From Albibacterium sp035514885 (GTDB lineage Bacteria; Bacteroidota; Bacteroidia; Sphingobacteriales; Sphingobacteriaceae), in contig NZ_DATJCH010000013.1 of assembly GCF_035514885.1 (NCBI RefSeq), positions 1 to 64,000 of the forward strand: 64,000 bases of DNA. The letters run 5' to 3'. The position numbers were made by a program, and so were the translations under genes. How positions within the stretch are numbered: the stretch's first letter is position 1; the number at the start of each line of letters is the position of its first letter. Under the pieces are notes generated by a model. That model searched no databases, was not told where the DNA came from, and was given only the letters and a program-made list of their open reading frames with translations. Positions 50,731 through 60,093 of the stretch are shown here, one piece after another.

Positions 50731-52473
50731 TTATTCAAAACCCAAATTAAATTCTTTTCTGAATTGGTCTAACAAAGGATTTTTAGAAAGCATCGCTTGG
50801 TATTTCTCTGTATCAGTAACAGGCTTTCTTATGATATCGGTCTTTTGCAGTACAGGAATCAGATCAATTTTAAAGTTTTTAAGCTTTTGTCTCAAATAGT
50901 TTAACAAATCAATCTTAGATTCTATGAGAAGTTGCTGTTGCAATTGGTTTTCAATTATGACAGCTACCTGATGGTCGTCCTGAAGTGCAGGGGCGTTGGC
51001 AGTCATCAAGATATATAAATTGATCTTATTCTCAGCTTTTGCTTGCTCGGCAAAATTCTTCCAATACAACAAAAAGTCCTGTTCTTCAAATGGCTCTTCA
51101 GTATTTCCTTGAATATATTCGGGATCTTTTTTATAATCTACCTTCTTTTCTTCAAAAACAGCATTGAGGTTAGGAATATGTGCATTAATGGCTATGTCAC
51201 CAAACTTGGGTAACACCAGTTTTGGCTTTGGACTTACAGGCACCTCTTCTTTAGAGACTTCCTTTTGAACTTCTTTGACCTTCGGTGTTTCTCTATTTAC
51301 TAATGGCTTGGTGTCTTTAGTTTTTTTTTTAATCTCCTGAGATTGCTCAGTTGGCAGGGGCATTTTAGTGAGCTGGATAGCTGCAGCTATATGACACATC
51401 TTGAGCAGGGCTATCTCTACCTGTAGTCGCTGATTGCGGCTTGTTTTATATTGAATTTCGCATTGATTGGCAATATTCAATCCTGAGAGTAGCAAGCCCT
51501 GACTGATCTTTTCAGCTTGATTTAAATAGCGTTCTTTAATGGATCTACTAACTTCAAGCAACTTAATAGTTTGAATATCTTTCGCTACCAACAGGTTTCT
51601 GAAATGACTCGCTAAACCTGAGATAAAGTGGCTTCCGTCGAAACCATTGGACAGTATTTCATCAAACAGGACCAGGCACTTGGAGCTATCTTCTTCCTGT
51701 ATGGCTTGAGTAATTTTGAAATAATAATCATAATCAAGAACGTTTAAGTTATCGATTACGGCTTGGTAGCTTAGATTTTTATTGGAGAAACTTACCAGTT
51801 GATCAAACATAGATAGAGCATCCCTTAAACCTCCGTCTGATTTTTGCGCGATAAGGTGAAGACCATCCTGATCAAAAGCCACCCCTTCCTTTTCTGCAAT
51901 GTATTGCAAATGGTTGGCTATATCTTCTACTCGTATTCTATTAAAATCAAAAATCTGACAACGTGATAGGATGGTCGGCAAGATTTTATGCTTCTCAGTT
52001 GTTGCCAAGATAAATTTAGCATAAGAAGGCGGTTCTTCCAATGTTTTCAAGAATGCATTGAAAGCCTGAGCCGAAAGCATATGAACCTCATCTATGATAT
52101 ATACTTTGTATTTCCCTGCTTGCGGTGGGATACGAACCTGCTCTATCAGACTTCGAATATCTTCGACTGAATTATTAGAAGCCGCATCTAGTTCATGAAC
52201 ATTAAAGGAATTTCCATTCTGGAAAGCTAGGCAACTATCACATTCACCACAGGCTTCAACCTCAGATGTTAGGTTCTGACAATTAATTGTTTTAGCTAAA
52301 ATACGTGCACAAGTAGTCTTCCCTACCCCTCTTGGCCCACAAAATAAAAAGGCTTGTGCAAGTTGATTATTCTTAATTGCATTTTTTAGCGTACCGGTTA
52401 TATGTAGTTGTCCAACAATGGTTTCGAATGTTGCCGGGCGGTATTTTCTTGCTGAAACAATAAAGCTATCCAT
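50731..52473 (-). CDS. dnaX: DNA polymerase III subunits gamma/tau
   Basis: 580 residues from the ATG at 52473 (GTG at 52479 adds 2), giving the family-typical start MDSFIVSARKYRP. Walker A is GPRGVGKTT, the zinc module has four Cys around CGECDSCLAF, and Walker B is IDEVHML. Domain III extends to about 370; the rest is a charged linker and a C-terminal region typical of Bacteroidetes tau. It is the clamp-loader ATPase of the replisome. Single gene. Confidence 0.95.
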   Translation of the reverse strand: MDSFIVSARKYRPATFETIVGQLHITGTLKNAIKNNQLAQAFLFCGPRGVGKTTCARILAKTINCQNLTSEVEACGECDSCLAFQNGNSFNVHELDAASNNSVEDIRSLIEQVRIPPQAGKYKVYIIDEVHMLSAQAFNAFLKTLEEPPSYAKFILATTEKHKILPTILSRCQIFDFNRIRVEDIANHLQYIAEKEGVAFDQDGLHLIAQKSDGGLRDALSMFDQLVSFSNKNLSYQAVIDNLNVLDYDYYFKITQAIQEEDSSKCLVLFDEILSNGFDGSHFISGLASHFRNLLVAKDIQTIKLLEVSRSIKERYLNQAEKISQGLLLSGLNIANQCEIQYKTSRNQRLQVEIALLKMCHIAAAIQLTKMPLPTEQSQEIKKKTKDTKPLVNRETPKVKEVQKEVSKEEVPVSPKPKLVLPKFGDIAINAHIPNLNAVFEEKKVDYKKDPEYIQGNTEEPFEEQDFLLYWKNFAEQAKAENKINLYILMTANAPALQDDHQVAVIIENQLQQQLLIESKIDLLNYLRQKLKNFKIDLIPVLQKTDIIRKPVTDTEKYQAMLSKNPLLDQFRKEFNLGFE

Positions 52474-52623
52474 TGCCACGAAGATACAGCATAATAGTGT
52501 AAACTTGAAAGCCTGGGCTTGAAAAAAAGAAAGAGAATAGCAAATTAAACAAAATCCTTATTTTAGCGTTTAGTTAAAACATAAATAACCACATTCGCCA
52601 AACGAGTATTAAATAAATATAAA

Positions 52624-53211
52624 ATGAAAATCTTAAGAACTTCTTTTCTTGCTCTTATCGTATTAAGTGTAGTTGCATGCAATAACCAGCAAACCACTGA
52701 TTCTGATACTTCAATGAATGACAGTATTGCGAATTCTAATAATAATCCGCCATCCCGTGATTTGAGCACGGAAGTGCCTGAAACTAATTTAGAAAACAGC
52801 AAGCTAACATTTACAGAAACCAATACTCAGTTGAAACTGCAGTTACCTAATAATGATATTTTTGAAGAAGGGACAGCCATCATCAAAGATGGCGAACAAG
52901 CTACTTTAGAGGAAGCCTATAAAACTATCAATGAGCGCGGAGTTGGTAAAGTTTTAATTACCGGAAATAGCGGCAGAGAAGGAGACGTAGCTGCTAATAC
53001 CAAACTATCTTCAGAACGTGCCATAGCTGTAGTTAAATGGATGAATGATAAAGGTCTTAAAAAGGATATTTCATTAAGTCCACAAGGAGCTGGAGATAGA
53101 TTTCCGATGGTTTCTTACCAACTTACTGATGGGAGTCCTAATCCACAGGCGAACGAATTAAACGACCGTATTGAAATAACTTTCAGGAAATCACAACTCG
53201 CAACAGAATAA
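52624..53211 (+). CDS. OmpA-like lipoprotein with degenerate peptidoglycan site
   Basis: 195 residues. Lipobox VLSVVAC (Cys19), then an acidic Ser/Thr/Asn linker to about 60. The C-terminal region (VLITGNSGREGD, SSERAIAVVKWMNDKG, NDRIEITFR) follows the OmpA C-terminal fold, but GNSGREGD stands where GHTD is expected, so binding to diaminopimelate may be altered. Located between dnaX and the ribosomal protein operon with its own upstream gap. Confidence 0.75.
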   Translation: MKILRTSFLALIVLSVVACNNQQTTDSDTSMNDSIANSNNNPPSRDLSTEVPETNLENSKLTFTETNTQLKLQLPNNDIFEEGTAIIKDGEQATLEEAYKTINERGVGKVLITGNSGREGDVAANTKLSSERAIAVVKWMNDKGLKKDISLSPQGAGDRFPMVSYQLTDGSPNPQANELNDRIEITFRKSQLATE

Positions 53212-53222
53212 TTACTAGCTTG

Positions 53223-53253
53223 TTGTATTTTAGAAAATTTCATTGTACTTTTG
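53223..53253 (+). promoter_or_regulatory. Promoter of the rpsF-rpsR-rplI operon
   Basis: TTG at 53223-53225, a 20-bp spacer, and TACTTTTG at 53246-53253, an exact TAnnTTTG element. A small hairpin CCACT-TAG-AGTGG (53258-53270) lies where the transcript should begin and may protect the 5' end or act in autoregulation. Confidence 0.65.
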
Positions 53254-53299
53254 CATCCCACTTAGAGTGGAATAAAAATTTATTAATTTAAACTGAACA

Positions 53300-53659
53300 A
53301 TGCAACAGTACGAAACCGTGATCATTCTTACCCCGTTGTTATCAGATGAAGTAGCTAAAGAAACTATTGAAAAATTTAGCAACTTTTTAACTGAAAACGG
53401 AGCCGAAATTATCCACAACGATAATTGGGGTTTGAAAAAATTAGCGTATCCGATTGAGAAGAAATCAACCGGATTCTATCACCTAATTGAATTTAAGGCT
53501 CCAGGTGAAATTATAAGCAAACTGGAACTTCAGTATAAGCGTGACGAGCGTATTATGCGTTTCCTTACTATTGCTTTAGATAAACATGCAATTGCCTACA
53601 ACGAGAAAAAACGTAGTGGTGCATTTAACAAGAAACCTAAAACTGAGGAGGCAAAATAA
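53300..53659 (+). CDS. rpsF: 30S ribosomal protein S6
   Basis: 119 residues, starts MQQYETVIILTPLLSDE, the typical S6 N-terminus; WGLKKLAYPIEKKSTGFYHL is the RNA and S18-binding region. First gene of the conserved S6-S18-L9 operon, overlapping rpsR by 1 bp at the stop/start junction (TAATG). Confidence 0.97.
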   Translation: MQQYETVIILTPLLSDEVAKETIEKFSNFLTENGAEIIHNDNWGLKKLAYPIEKKSTGFYHLIEFKAPGEIISKLELQYKRDERIMRFLTIALDKHAIAYNEKKRSGAFNKKPKTEEAK

Positions 53660-53925
53660 TGGCGAAAGAACAAAAAATTCAATACGTTACAGCTCCTAAG
53701 GTGGACGATAACCGTAAAAAGTATTGCCGTTTTAAAAAGAATGGTATTAAATACATCGATTACAAAGACGCTAACTTTTTATTGAAGTTTATTAACGAAC
53801 AAGGTAAACTTTTACCTAGACGTTTGACTGGAACTTCTTTGAAATTTCAACGTAAAGTGGCTCAAGCTGTTAAACGTGCACGTCACATTGGTTTATTACC
53901 TTATGTTGCAGATTCATTAAAATAA
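53659..53925 (+). CDS. rpsR: 30S ribosomal protein S18
   Basis: 88 residues. KKYCRFKKNGIKYIDYKD and the conserved RRLTGTSLKFQRKVAQAVKR are characteristic of S18, which binds 16S rRNA as a dimer with S6. Middle gene of the operon; a purine-rich GGAGG lies just before the next gene. Confidence 0.97.
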   Translation: MAKEQKIQYVTAPKVDDNRKKYCRFKKNGIKYIDYKDANFLLKFINEQGKLLPRRLTGTSLKFQRKVAQAVKRARHIGLLPYVADSLK

Positions 53926-53941
53926 ACGGAGGTAAAGAAAC

Positions 53942-54385
53942 ATGGAAATTATTTTAAAACAAGATATTAAAAAGCTCGGTGAGAAAGATGATATTGTTTC
54001 AGTAAAACCAGGATATGGTCGTAACTACCTGATACCTCAAGGTTTTGCTGCATTAGCAACATCTTCTGCCAAGAAAGTTTTGGCTGAGAATATTAAACAA
54101 GCTCAGTTTAAACAAGATAAAATTAAACAAGATGCTGAAGCATTAGCTGGCAAACTTGAATCTGTAAAATTAACCATTGGTGCTAAAGCTGGCGAGAGTG
54201 GTAAGATTTTCGGTTCGGTTAATACCATCCAAATTGCAGATGCTCTTAAAAAACAAGGCTTCGAAGTTGATCGTCGTCGTATTACTTTTGAAGAAGAGCC
54301 AAAATTCGTTGGTGAATTTGTAGCTAACCTTAACTTACACAAAGAGGTTAAAGTTCAGGTTCCTTTTGAAGTAATTGCTGAATAA
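53942..54385 (+). CDS. rplI: 50S ribosomal protein L9
   Basis: 147 residues. N-terminal rRNA-binding domain KLGEKDDIVSVKPGYGRNYL, then a helix linker and a C-terminal domain ending KVQVPFEVIAE. Last gene of the operon, followed by a clear terminator. Confidence 0.97.
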   Translation: MEIILKQDIKKLGEKDDIVSVKPGYGRNYLIPQGFAALATSSAKKVLAENIKQAQFKQDKIKQDAEALAGKLESVKLTIGAKAGESGKIFGSVNTIQIADALKKQGFEVDRRRITFEEEPKFVGEFVANLNLHKEVKVQVPFEVIAE

Positions 54386-54402
54386 TTTAATCAGTAAAAA
54401 AC

Positions 54403-54437
54403 AAAAAAAGGCTATCCAACTGGGTAGCCTTTTTTTT
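54403..54437 (+). terminator. Rho-independent terminator of the rplI operon
   Basis: AGGCTATCC and GGGTAGCCT pair (one G-T) around the loop AACT, and the hairpin is followed by eight T. It lies 18 bp past the rplI stop codon, just before mtgA. Confidence 0.9.
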
Positions 54438-54450
54438 GAAACAATCTTTT

Positions 54451-55167
54451 ATGGCTATTAAGCGCACATCTAAAAAAAAGAAGCCAGCGAGTAAAAAGAA
54501 AAAGATTTTATACTTTTTCTTTCGATTGGCAATTTATTTTATCGCATTTAGCATTGCTTGGGTTTTAATATATCGTTTTATCAATCCACCGGTAACCTGG
54601 TTAATGATACAGCGTAATTTAGAGAACAGTGAGGTTCCTGAAAAGGTCATAAAACGTAAATGGATCAATTACGAAGATATTTCAACTAATTTAAAATTAG
54701 CCGTTGTTGCAAGTGAAGATGCCCGGTTTATGCAACACAGTGGTTTTGATGCAAAAGCTATTAATCAAGCCTTCCAAAGAAACCGGTCAGGCAATTCTAT
54801 TCGAGGTGGTAGTACCATCAGCCAGCAAACTGCAAAAAATGTTTTCCTTTGGCCGCATCGTTCCTGGCTAAGAAAGGGATTTGAAACCTGGTTCACAATC
54901 TTAATAGAAGCCTTGTGGGGTAAAGAACGTATACTAGAAGTTTATTTAAACATTATCGAAATGGGCCCTGGTATATATGGTGCAGAATCAGCTACTCAAT
55001 TTTACTATGGTAAACCTGCTGTTAGTTTAACAAAACGTCAAGCAGCACTATTAGCTGCAATCTTGCCTAATCCACGGGTTTGGTCGCCAAATAGACCGAC
55101 CAGATTTATTAATCGCAAGACCAATACGATCTTGCGATATATGCCTTACAGCAAAATCCCTGAATAG
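54451..55167 (+). CDS. mtgA: Monofunctional peptidoglycan transglycosylase
   Basis: 238 residues from the ATG at 54451; an in-frame TTG at 54436 falls in the terminator T run and is unlikely. A lysine-rich N-terminus is followed by one membrane helix (about 22-45) and a GT51 domain with SEDARFMQHSGFD (catalytic Glu), RGGSTISQQTAKN and EVYLNIIEMGPGIYGAES. No transpeptidase domain. It polymerises lipid II into glycan strands. Confidence 0.94.
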   Translation: MAIKRTSKKKKPASKKKKILYFFFRLAIYFIAFSIAWVLIYRFINPPVTWLMIQRNLENSEVPEKVIKRKWINYEDISTNLKLAVVASEDARFMQHSGFDAKAINQAFQRNRSGNSIRGGSTISQQTAKNVFLWPHRSWLRKGFETWFTILIEALWGKERILEVYLNIIEMGPGIYGAESATQFYYGKPAVSLTKRQAALLAAILPNPRVWSPNRPTRFINRKTNTILRYMPYSKIPE

Positions 55168-55197
55168 AAGATTTATTCAACATAGAGAGCAGCTAGA

Positions 55198-55662
55198 TTA
55201 AGCCGGAAGCTGGAAAACCTTAGCATGCCAGCTTTCTTTCATTGGCACCTCCCACCGGGCGGCTAGCTCTTCACTATTGCTTACTGTATTATCAAAAACA
55301 ATGGTATTTTCATTTACTTCTCCCCTTTCAATCAGATTTTCAAATACAGATCTGGGAGCAACTTTGATTGCATCTGCTTGACGATAGGCAATCAACATTC
55401 TATCAAACAACTCAATATTCAGCTCACTTTGTATTTCTTTTAAAAGCCTTACTGATTTATCGATTGAACAGCCTGTTGCTGCAGCTACTTCTTCGTCTAA
55501 AAAAAGAATAATGAATCGATTATATCTCACCTCTGCATGTGCAGCAAGTTGTTTTCCATGTGCTTTCCATTGTTCAGTAAACCCAGATAGCTTTTTGATG
55601 ATTTGCTCACTTTCCTGAGTTGTTAGTTCAAGATTCGATTGATATATCCAAATGCGTTCCAT
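55198..55662 (-). CDS. Conserved Bacteroidetes protein of unknown function (often mislabelled ABC transporter ATPase)
   Basis: 154 residues, no signal peptide and no membrane helix. Opens ERIWIYQSNLELTTQES and has WKAHGKQLAAHAEVRYNRFI and ATGCSIDKSVRLLKEI. I recall close relatives across Bacteroidetes annotated as ABC transporter ATPase, but there is no Walker A, signature or Walker B motif, so that name is not supported. Conserved Cys in TGCSIDKS could be functional. It converges with mtgA and is near amt on the same strand. Confidence 0.75.
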   Translation of the reverse strand: MERIWIYQSNLELTTQESEQIIKKLSGFTEQWKAHGKQLAAHAEVRYNRFIILFLDEEVAAATGCSIDKSVRLLKEIQSELNIELFDRMLIAYRQADAIKVAPRSVFENLIERGEVNENTIVFDNTVSNSEELAARWEVPMKESWHAKVFQLPA

Positions 55663-55761
55663 TCTATTTTCCTTTATACAAACTTAATAATTTAATAAGG
55701 TGGATTACCGGCAGCTGGCTATCTTTTTATTTTTTTAACAATTGACAGACTTAAGAAGATA

Positions 55762-57159
55762 CTAAATAACCTTTTCCCTATCCATTTTCAACTTAACCTT
55801 TTGCTCAATCACTATTCTATCAATTTCAGAATAGCTATAGAGTTCCTCATCATGTTGGGTAATATCCAACCCTTGTTCTTCTTCTTCTTCAGATACGCGA
55901 AGAGGATCGATATAATCAACTATTTTGAAGATGCCATAGGATACAACAAAACTATAAGTAACCACAACCACCACTCCTATCATCTGTGCCCAGAAAAACG
56001 CTGTACCGCCATAAAACAAACCATCCGCACCAGCTCCGTTTACAGCTGTGTTTGCAAACACCCCTGTTAGGATCATTCCTACAACACCTCCAATTCCATG
56101 ACAAGGAATTACATCAAGCGTATCATCAAGTGTAGATTTTGATTTCCATTCAACAGCCAAGTTTGAAATAATTGCAGCTACAACACCAATAAATATACTT
56201 TGGGGAATGGCAACAAAACCTGCACCAGGCGTAATAGCCACTAAACCAACTACTGCACCAATACAAAAACCTAATACGGAAGGCTTTTTACCACGTAACG
56301 CATCAAAAAACATCCAGGCTAACCCAGCTGCGGCAGCAGCTGTATTGGTAGTCGCAAAGGCAGAAACAGCGAGACCGTTAGCAGCCAATGCAGATCCGGC
56401 ATTAAAACCAAACCATCCAAACCAAAGCAGTCCGGTTCCTATTAAAACATAGGTAATATTAGCTGGTCTCGTTTTAATATGAAACAGATGTGAACGTCTT
56501 CTTTTCAACACTAATACTCCGGCAAGAGCTGCACAACCAGCTGAAATATGCACAACAGTACCTCCAGCAAAATCGAGTACGCCTAATTTTGCAAGAAAAC
56601 CATCCGGATTCCAACTCCAATGAGCTAATGGCGCGTAAACAAATAGACTAAAAAGAACTATGAATAGTGTATAAGATGTGAACTTTATCCTTTCCGCTAC
56701 TGCACCAACTACTATTCCCGGAGTTATAATTGCAAACATTAAATGAAAGATTGCAAATTCGGCAAAAGGAATAGTTGGAGCACCAGCCCATGGCTGTCCG
56801 GATACAACATGCTGGAAAAAGAAATAGGTTGTAGGATTTCCAATCACACCTCCTATTGATTCTCCAAAACACAGGCTGAAAACAACCACTATCCAAAGAA
56901 CGCTAACAACTCCTGCAGACACAATACTTTTAATCATGGTGGATATAACGTTTTTGCTATTTACCATACCACCATAAAAGAAAGCAAGCCCAGGGGTCAT
57001 TAGAAAAACCAGTGCAGCAGAGATTAAGACCCAGGCAATATCTGAACTATTATATTGACCATCATCAAACATGGTTTCGGGACTAATAAAGAGCGATGCT
57101 CCTGCAATAATTAACAATAGTAGAAATGGTACTGCCTGTTTAAGTGAAATTGTTTTCAT
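55762..57159 (-). CDS. amt: Ammonium transporter Amt
   Basis: 465 residues from the ATG at 57159; a TTG at 57186 would add 9. An N-terminal signal-like helix precedes eleven membrane helices. The pore His pair is in GTVVHISAG and IPCHGIGGVVGM; GMVNSKNVISTMIKSI and NTAAAAAGLAW are family signatures. The C-terminal tail with LDITQHDEELY is the regulatory region that contacts GlnK in other bacteria; no glnK is adjacent here. Conducts ammonium across the inner membrane. Confidence 0.95.
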   Translation of the reverse strand: MKTISLKQAVPFLLLLIIAGASLFISPETMFDDGQYNSSDIAWVLISAALVFLMTPGLAFFYGGMVNSKNVISTMIKSIVSAGVVSVLWIVVVFSLCFGESIGGVIGNPTTYFFFQHVVSGQPWAGAPTIPFAEFAIFHLMFAIITPGIVVGAVAERIKFTSYTLFIVLFSLFVYAPLAHWSWNPDGFLAKLGVLDFAGGTVVHISAGCAALAGVLVLKRRRSHLFHIKTRPANITYVLIGTGLLWFGWFGFNAGSALAANGLAVSAFATTNTAAAAAGLAWMFFDALRGKKPSVLGFCIGAVVGLVAITPGAGFVAIPQSIFIGVVAAIISNLAVEWKSKSTLDDTLDVIPCHGIGGVVGMILTGVFANTAVNGAGADGLFYGGTAFFWAQMIGVVVVVTYSFVVSYGIFKIVDYIDPLRVSEEEEEQGLDITQHDEELYSYSEIDRIVIEQKVKLKMDREKVI

Positions 57160-57563
57160 TTTTTGATTTATTAAGTAACTAAACAACTTTTTATTTCAAT
57201 ATTCCAGTGATTACATCAAATACTATCAACAATATCTAACTTATATCTATAAAGTTTAACTAAATTGACAAATCAATCATATATTTCAATCAAAAATATA
57301 AATAAATTCATAAATAATATTAATTATCATAAATAAATATAAAAATTAATGTAATTTTTAACATATAAATACACAACAACTCCAATTATTACAATATAAC
57401 AATATAAAAAGCACAACAAACGACACAAAAACCAAATTTTATATAATAAATCAGCAATTATACTCTTATTAAACACCATAAATCCAATTAACACAATAAC
57501 CACATTAACTTATCTATAAATTAATACGAGAAAAGTACTTTTATATCAACAAAAGATATCTCT
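57160..57563. other. 404-bp AT-rich intergenic region, strikingly poor in G on the plus strand
   Basis: Between divergent amt and the small ORF. No gene, hairpin or exact TAnnTTTG element is recognised. From about 57310 to 57540 the plus strand has very few G. Probably holds promoters for both directions. Confidence 0.6.
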
Positions 57564-57707
57564 ATGAATAACAATCAAACATATTTTGAACAGATTGCTG
57601 TCTTAAGAAAGCGCTTTAGTAATTATATTGCAAACCTGGCATCTTGTGTCTTATTATTTACCTTAGCCAGTCTTTCCTCGCCTTGGAAACACAATAAGCT
57701 CGGATGA
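57564..57707 (+). CDS. Small ORF of 47 codons, translationally coupled to the glycosyltransferase
   Basis: ATG at 57564, stop TGA at 57705-57707. The product has a polar N-terminus (MNNNQTYFEQIAVLRKRF) and one hydrophobic segment (NYIANLASCVLLFTLASL), so it could be a single-span membrane peptide. Its stop overlaps the start of the next gene as ATGA. It starts after the AT-rich gap where a promoter is expected. It may be a leader that couples translation, or a real small protein; the sequence does not match any family I know. Confidence 0.5.
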   Translation: MNNNQTYFEQIAVLRKRFSNYIANLASCVLLFTLASLSSPWKHNKLG

Positions 57708-58720
57708 AGAAAGAAAAATTGAAAATTCTATATGCTATTCAAGGCACTGGCAATGGTCATTTAAGTAGAGCTCGGGATATAATACCAATTTTACAGAGCA
57801 AAGGTGATCTTGACATTCTTATTAGTGGCATACAGGCCGACGTTGAACTCCCTTATCCGATAAAATATAAATTTTCAGGGCTGAGCTTTATTTTTGGAAA
57901 AAAGGGCGGGGTTGATATTTTCGAAACATTTAAGAAAGGTGATATAAGAAGGCTTATTTCGGAAATAAAGCAATTACCTATTGAAAAATATGACCTTATT
58001 ATCAATGACTTTGAGCCAATTTCTGCTTGGGCATGCCACTTAAAGGGAAAGGATTGCATCTCACTAAGCCATCAATCCGTAATACTCAATAAAAAATCAC
58101 CACAACCTAAAGAATTCACTTTAATTGGGAAAGCAACACTAAAAAACTATGCACCATCTACCACACAGTATGGTTTCCATTTCCAACAATATGAGGATTC
58201 AATTTACACCCCGGTTATAAGAGATGAGATTCGCAAACTCAGCTGTCAGAACAAGGGCCATTATACGGTATACCTACCGGCTTTCAGTGATGAAAAGATA
58301 ATTAAAATACTTTCGAAATTTCCTGAGATCAATTGGGAAGTATTCTCGAAACACACAAAAGAATCCTATATTAAAAACAATATTGCAATTTCCTGTATTA
58401 ACAATGAAAGGTTCATTATCAGCATGGCAGGATCGACCGGAGTTTTATGTGGTGCAGGATTTGAAACTCCAGCAGAAGCTTTATTCCTAAAAAAGAAATT
58501 AATGGTTATTCCGATGAAGAAGCAGTTCGAACAACAATGCAATGCCGAAGCGTTAAAAGCTATGGGAGTTTCCGTTATTAAGAACTTAAAGCAGAAGCAG
58601 GTTTCAAAAATAGAAGCATGGTTAAATTCTACAACTATAATTGATGTAAATTACCCAAATATTACCGAGAATATTATTGATGCCATTATACTTAAACATG
58701 GCAGAAAAATTGACTCTTAA
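57704..58720 (+). CDS. Glycosyltransferase, GT1/GT28-like (MJ1255-type)
   Basis: 338 residues. ILYAIQGTGNGHLSRARDI near the start is the G-x-GH acceptor-side loop of GT-B enzymes such as MurG; the C-terminal half has MAGSTGVLCGAGFETPAEAL and KKQFEQQCNAEAL, the nucleotide-sugar-binding region. No signal or membrane helix. The acceptor is unknown. It overlaps the preceding small ORF by 4 bp and precedes a GH1 glycosidase by 20 bp, so the two may act on the same glycan or glycolipid. Confidence 0.83.
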   Translation: MKKEKLKILYAIQGTGNGHLSRARDIIPILQSKGDLDILISGIQADVELPYPIKYKFSGLSFIFGKKGGVDIFETFKKGDIRRLISEIKQLPIEKYDLIINDFEPISAWACHLKGKDCISLSHQSVILNKKSPQPKEFTLIGKATLKNYAPSTTQYGFHFQQYEDSIYTPVIRDEIRKLSCQNKGHYTVYLPAFSDEKIIKILSKFPEINWEVFSKHTKESYIKNNIAISCINNERFIISMAGSTGVLCGAGFETPAEALFLKKKLMVIPMKKQFEQQCNAEALKAMGVSVIKNLKQKQVSKIEAWLNSTTIIDVNYPNITENIIDAIILKHGRKIDS

Positions 58721-58740
58721 AGTTTACAATCAAATAGTAT

Positions 58741-60075
58741 ATGAATAGATCGGATTTTGGTGATGATTTTATCTGGGGTGTATCTACTGCCGCCTACCAG
58801 ATTGAAGGTGCGCATAATCTTTTTGGAAAAGGGGAATCAATATGGGATCATTTTGTAAACAAAAGAGGAAGGATTCTCAACAATGATAAAGGAAATATTA
58901 GTTGCGATTTCTATAATCGTTTTGAAGGAGACCTTGCTTTAATGCGCGCAATGAATATTTCTAATTTCCGATTTTCAATCTCCTGGAGCAGGATTTTCCC
59001 AGATGGAACAGGCCGCCCAAACCAAATGGGTGTTGATTTCTATAACCGCTTGATTGATCAATGTCTGGAACTGAATATACAACCTTGGATTACTCTTTAT
59101 CATTGGGATTTACCCTTAGCTTTAGAGAACTTAGGTGGCTGGACTAACCGGGATATTGTATTTTGGTTTGGTCAATATGTAAGCTTTTGCATTAGTGCTT
59201 TTGGAGATCGAGTAAAAAACTGGATGGTATTGAATGAGCCCATGGTATTTACAGGTGCCGGTTATTTTCTGGGTGTACACGCACCTGGAAAGAAGGGTCT
59301 TTCAAATTTTCTGGCAGCAACCCATCATGCGGCACTCTGTCAGGCTGAAGGAGGCCGCATTATTAAATCCTTACGCAATGACCTTTCTGTTGGAACTACC
59401 TTTTCATGTTCTTACATTCAGCCCTGTAGCAATAAAGAGAAAGATGTACAGGCAGCAAAAAGGATTGATACTCTTTTAAACAGAACCTTTATTGAACCAC
59501 TCTTAGGTTTAGGTTATCCTTCTCAAGACCTCAAAGCAATAAGAAGAATTGAGAATTTCATGAAGGCTGATGATGAAAATAGGTTAAAGTTCGATATGGA
59601 TTTTATCGGTATCCAGAATTACACACAAGAAATTGTCTCACATTCCTATTTCACACCTTTTCTTAAAGCTAAAATCATCAAAGCAAATGAAAGAAATGTT
59701 GAAAGAACATCAATGAATTGGGAGGTATACCCTGAATCTATTTATCAAATGCTTAAGAAGTTCTCGTTATACGAGGGTATTAAAAAATTAATTGTAACGG
59801 AAAATGGAGCTGCCTTTAAAGATGAGGTTATGCATGGTGAGATCCATGATACCCAGCGCAAAGAATATCTTCAAAAATATATTACTGAAGTATTAAGGGC
59901 TAAACAAGATGGCATAAATGTACAAGGCTACTTTGTTTGGAGCTTTACCGATAATTTTGAATGGGCAGAAGGATTCCTTCCACGCTTCGGACTGGTACAT
60001 ATAGACTATAATTCTCAAAAAAGAATCATAAAAGATTCGGGCAAATGGTATAAGTCTTTTTTAAAAATCAATTAA
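58741..60075 (+). CDS. Glycoside hydrolase family 1 (beta-glucosidase type)
   Basis: 444 residues, complete. DFIWGVSTAAYQIEGA opens the barrel, NEP with acid/base Glu166 (MVLNEPM) and nucleophile Glu354 (VTENGAAF) are both present, as is WSFTDNFEWAEGF for aglycone binding. No signal peptide, so cytoplasmic. Hydrolyses beta-glucosides or beta-galactosides; exact specificity cannot be told. Ends 18 bp before the convergent ABC permease. Confidence 0.93.
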   Translation: MNRSDFGDDFIWGVSTAAYQIEGAHNLFGKGESIWDHFVNKRGRILNNDKGNISCDFYNRFEGDLALMRAMNISNFRFSISWSRIFPDGTGRPNQMGVDFYNRLIDQCLELNIQPWITLYHWDLPLALENLGGWTNRDIVFWFGQYVSFCISAFGDRVKNWMVLNEPMVFTGAGYFLGVHAPGKKGLSNFLAATHHAALCQAEGGRIIKSLRNDLSVGTTFSCSYIQPCSNKEKDVQAAKRIDTLLNRTFIEPLLGLGYPSQDLKAIRRIENFMKADDENRLKFDMDFIGIQNYTQEIVSHSYFTPFLKAKIIKANERNVERTSMNWEVYPESIYQMLKKFSLYEGIKKLIVTENGAAFKDEVMHGEIHDTQRKEYLQKYITEVLRAKQDGINVQGYFVWSFTDNFEWAEGFLPRFGLVHIDYNSQKRIIKDSGKWYKSFLKIN

Positions 60076-60093
60076 CCTTGCTTATTAAAAGAA

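Noticed and set aside
54436..54450. TTG start for mtgA inside the terminator T run
   Set aside because: A start in the terminator tail is implausible when an ATG follows five codons later.
55198..55662. ABC transporter ATPase label for the 154-residue protein
   Set aside because: No Walker A, signature or Walker B motif is present; the name appears to be a propagated error.
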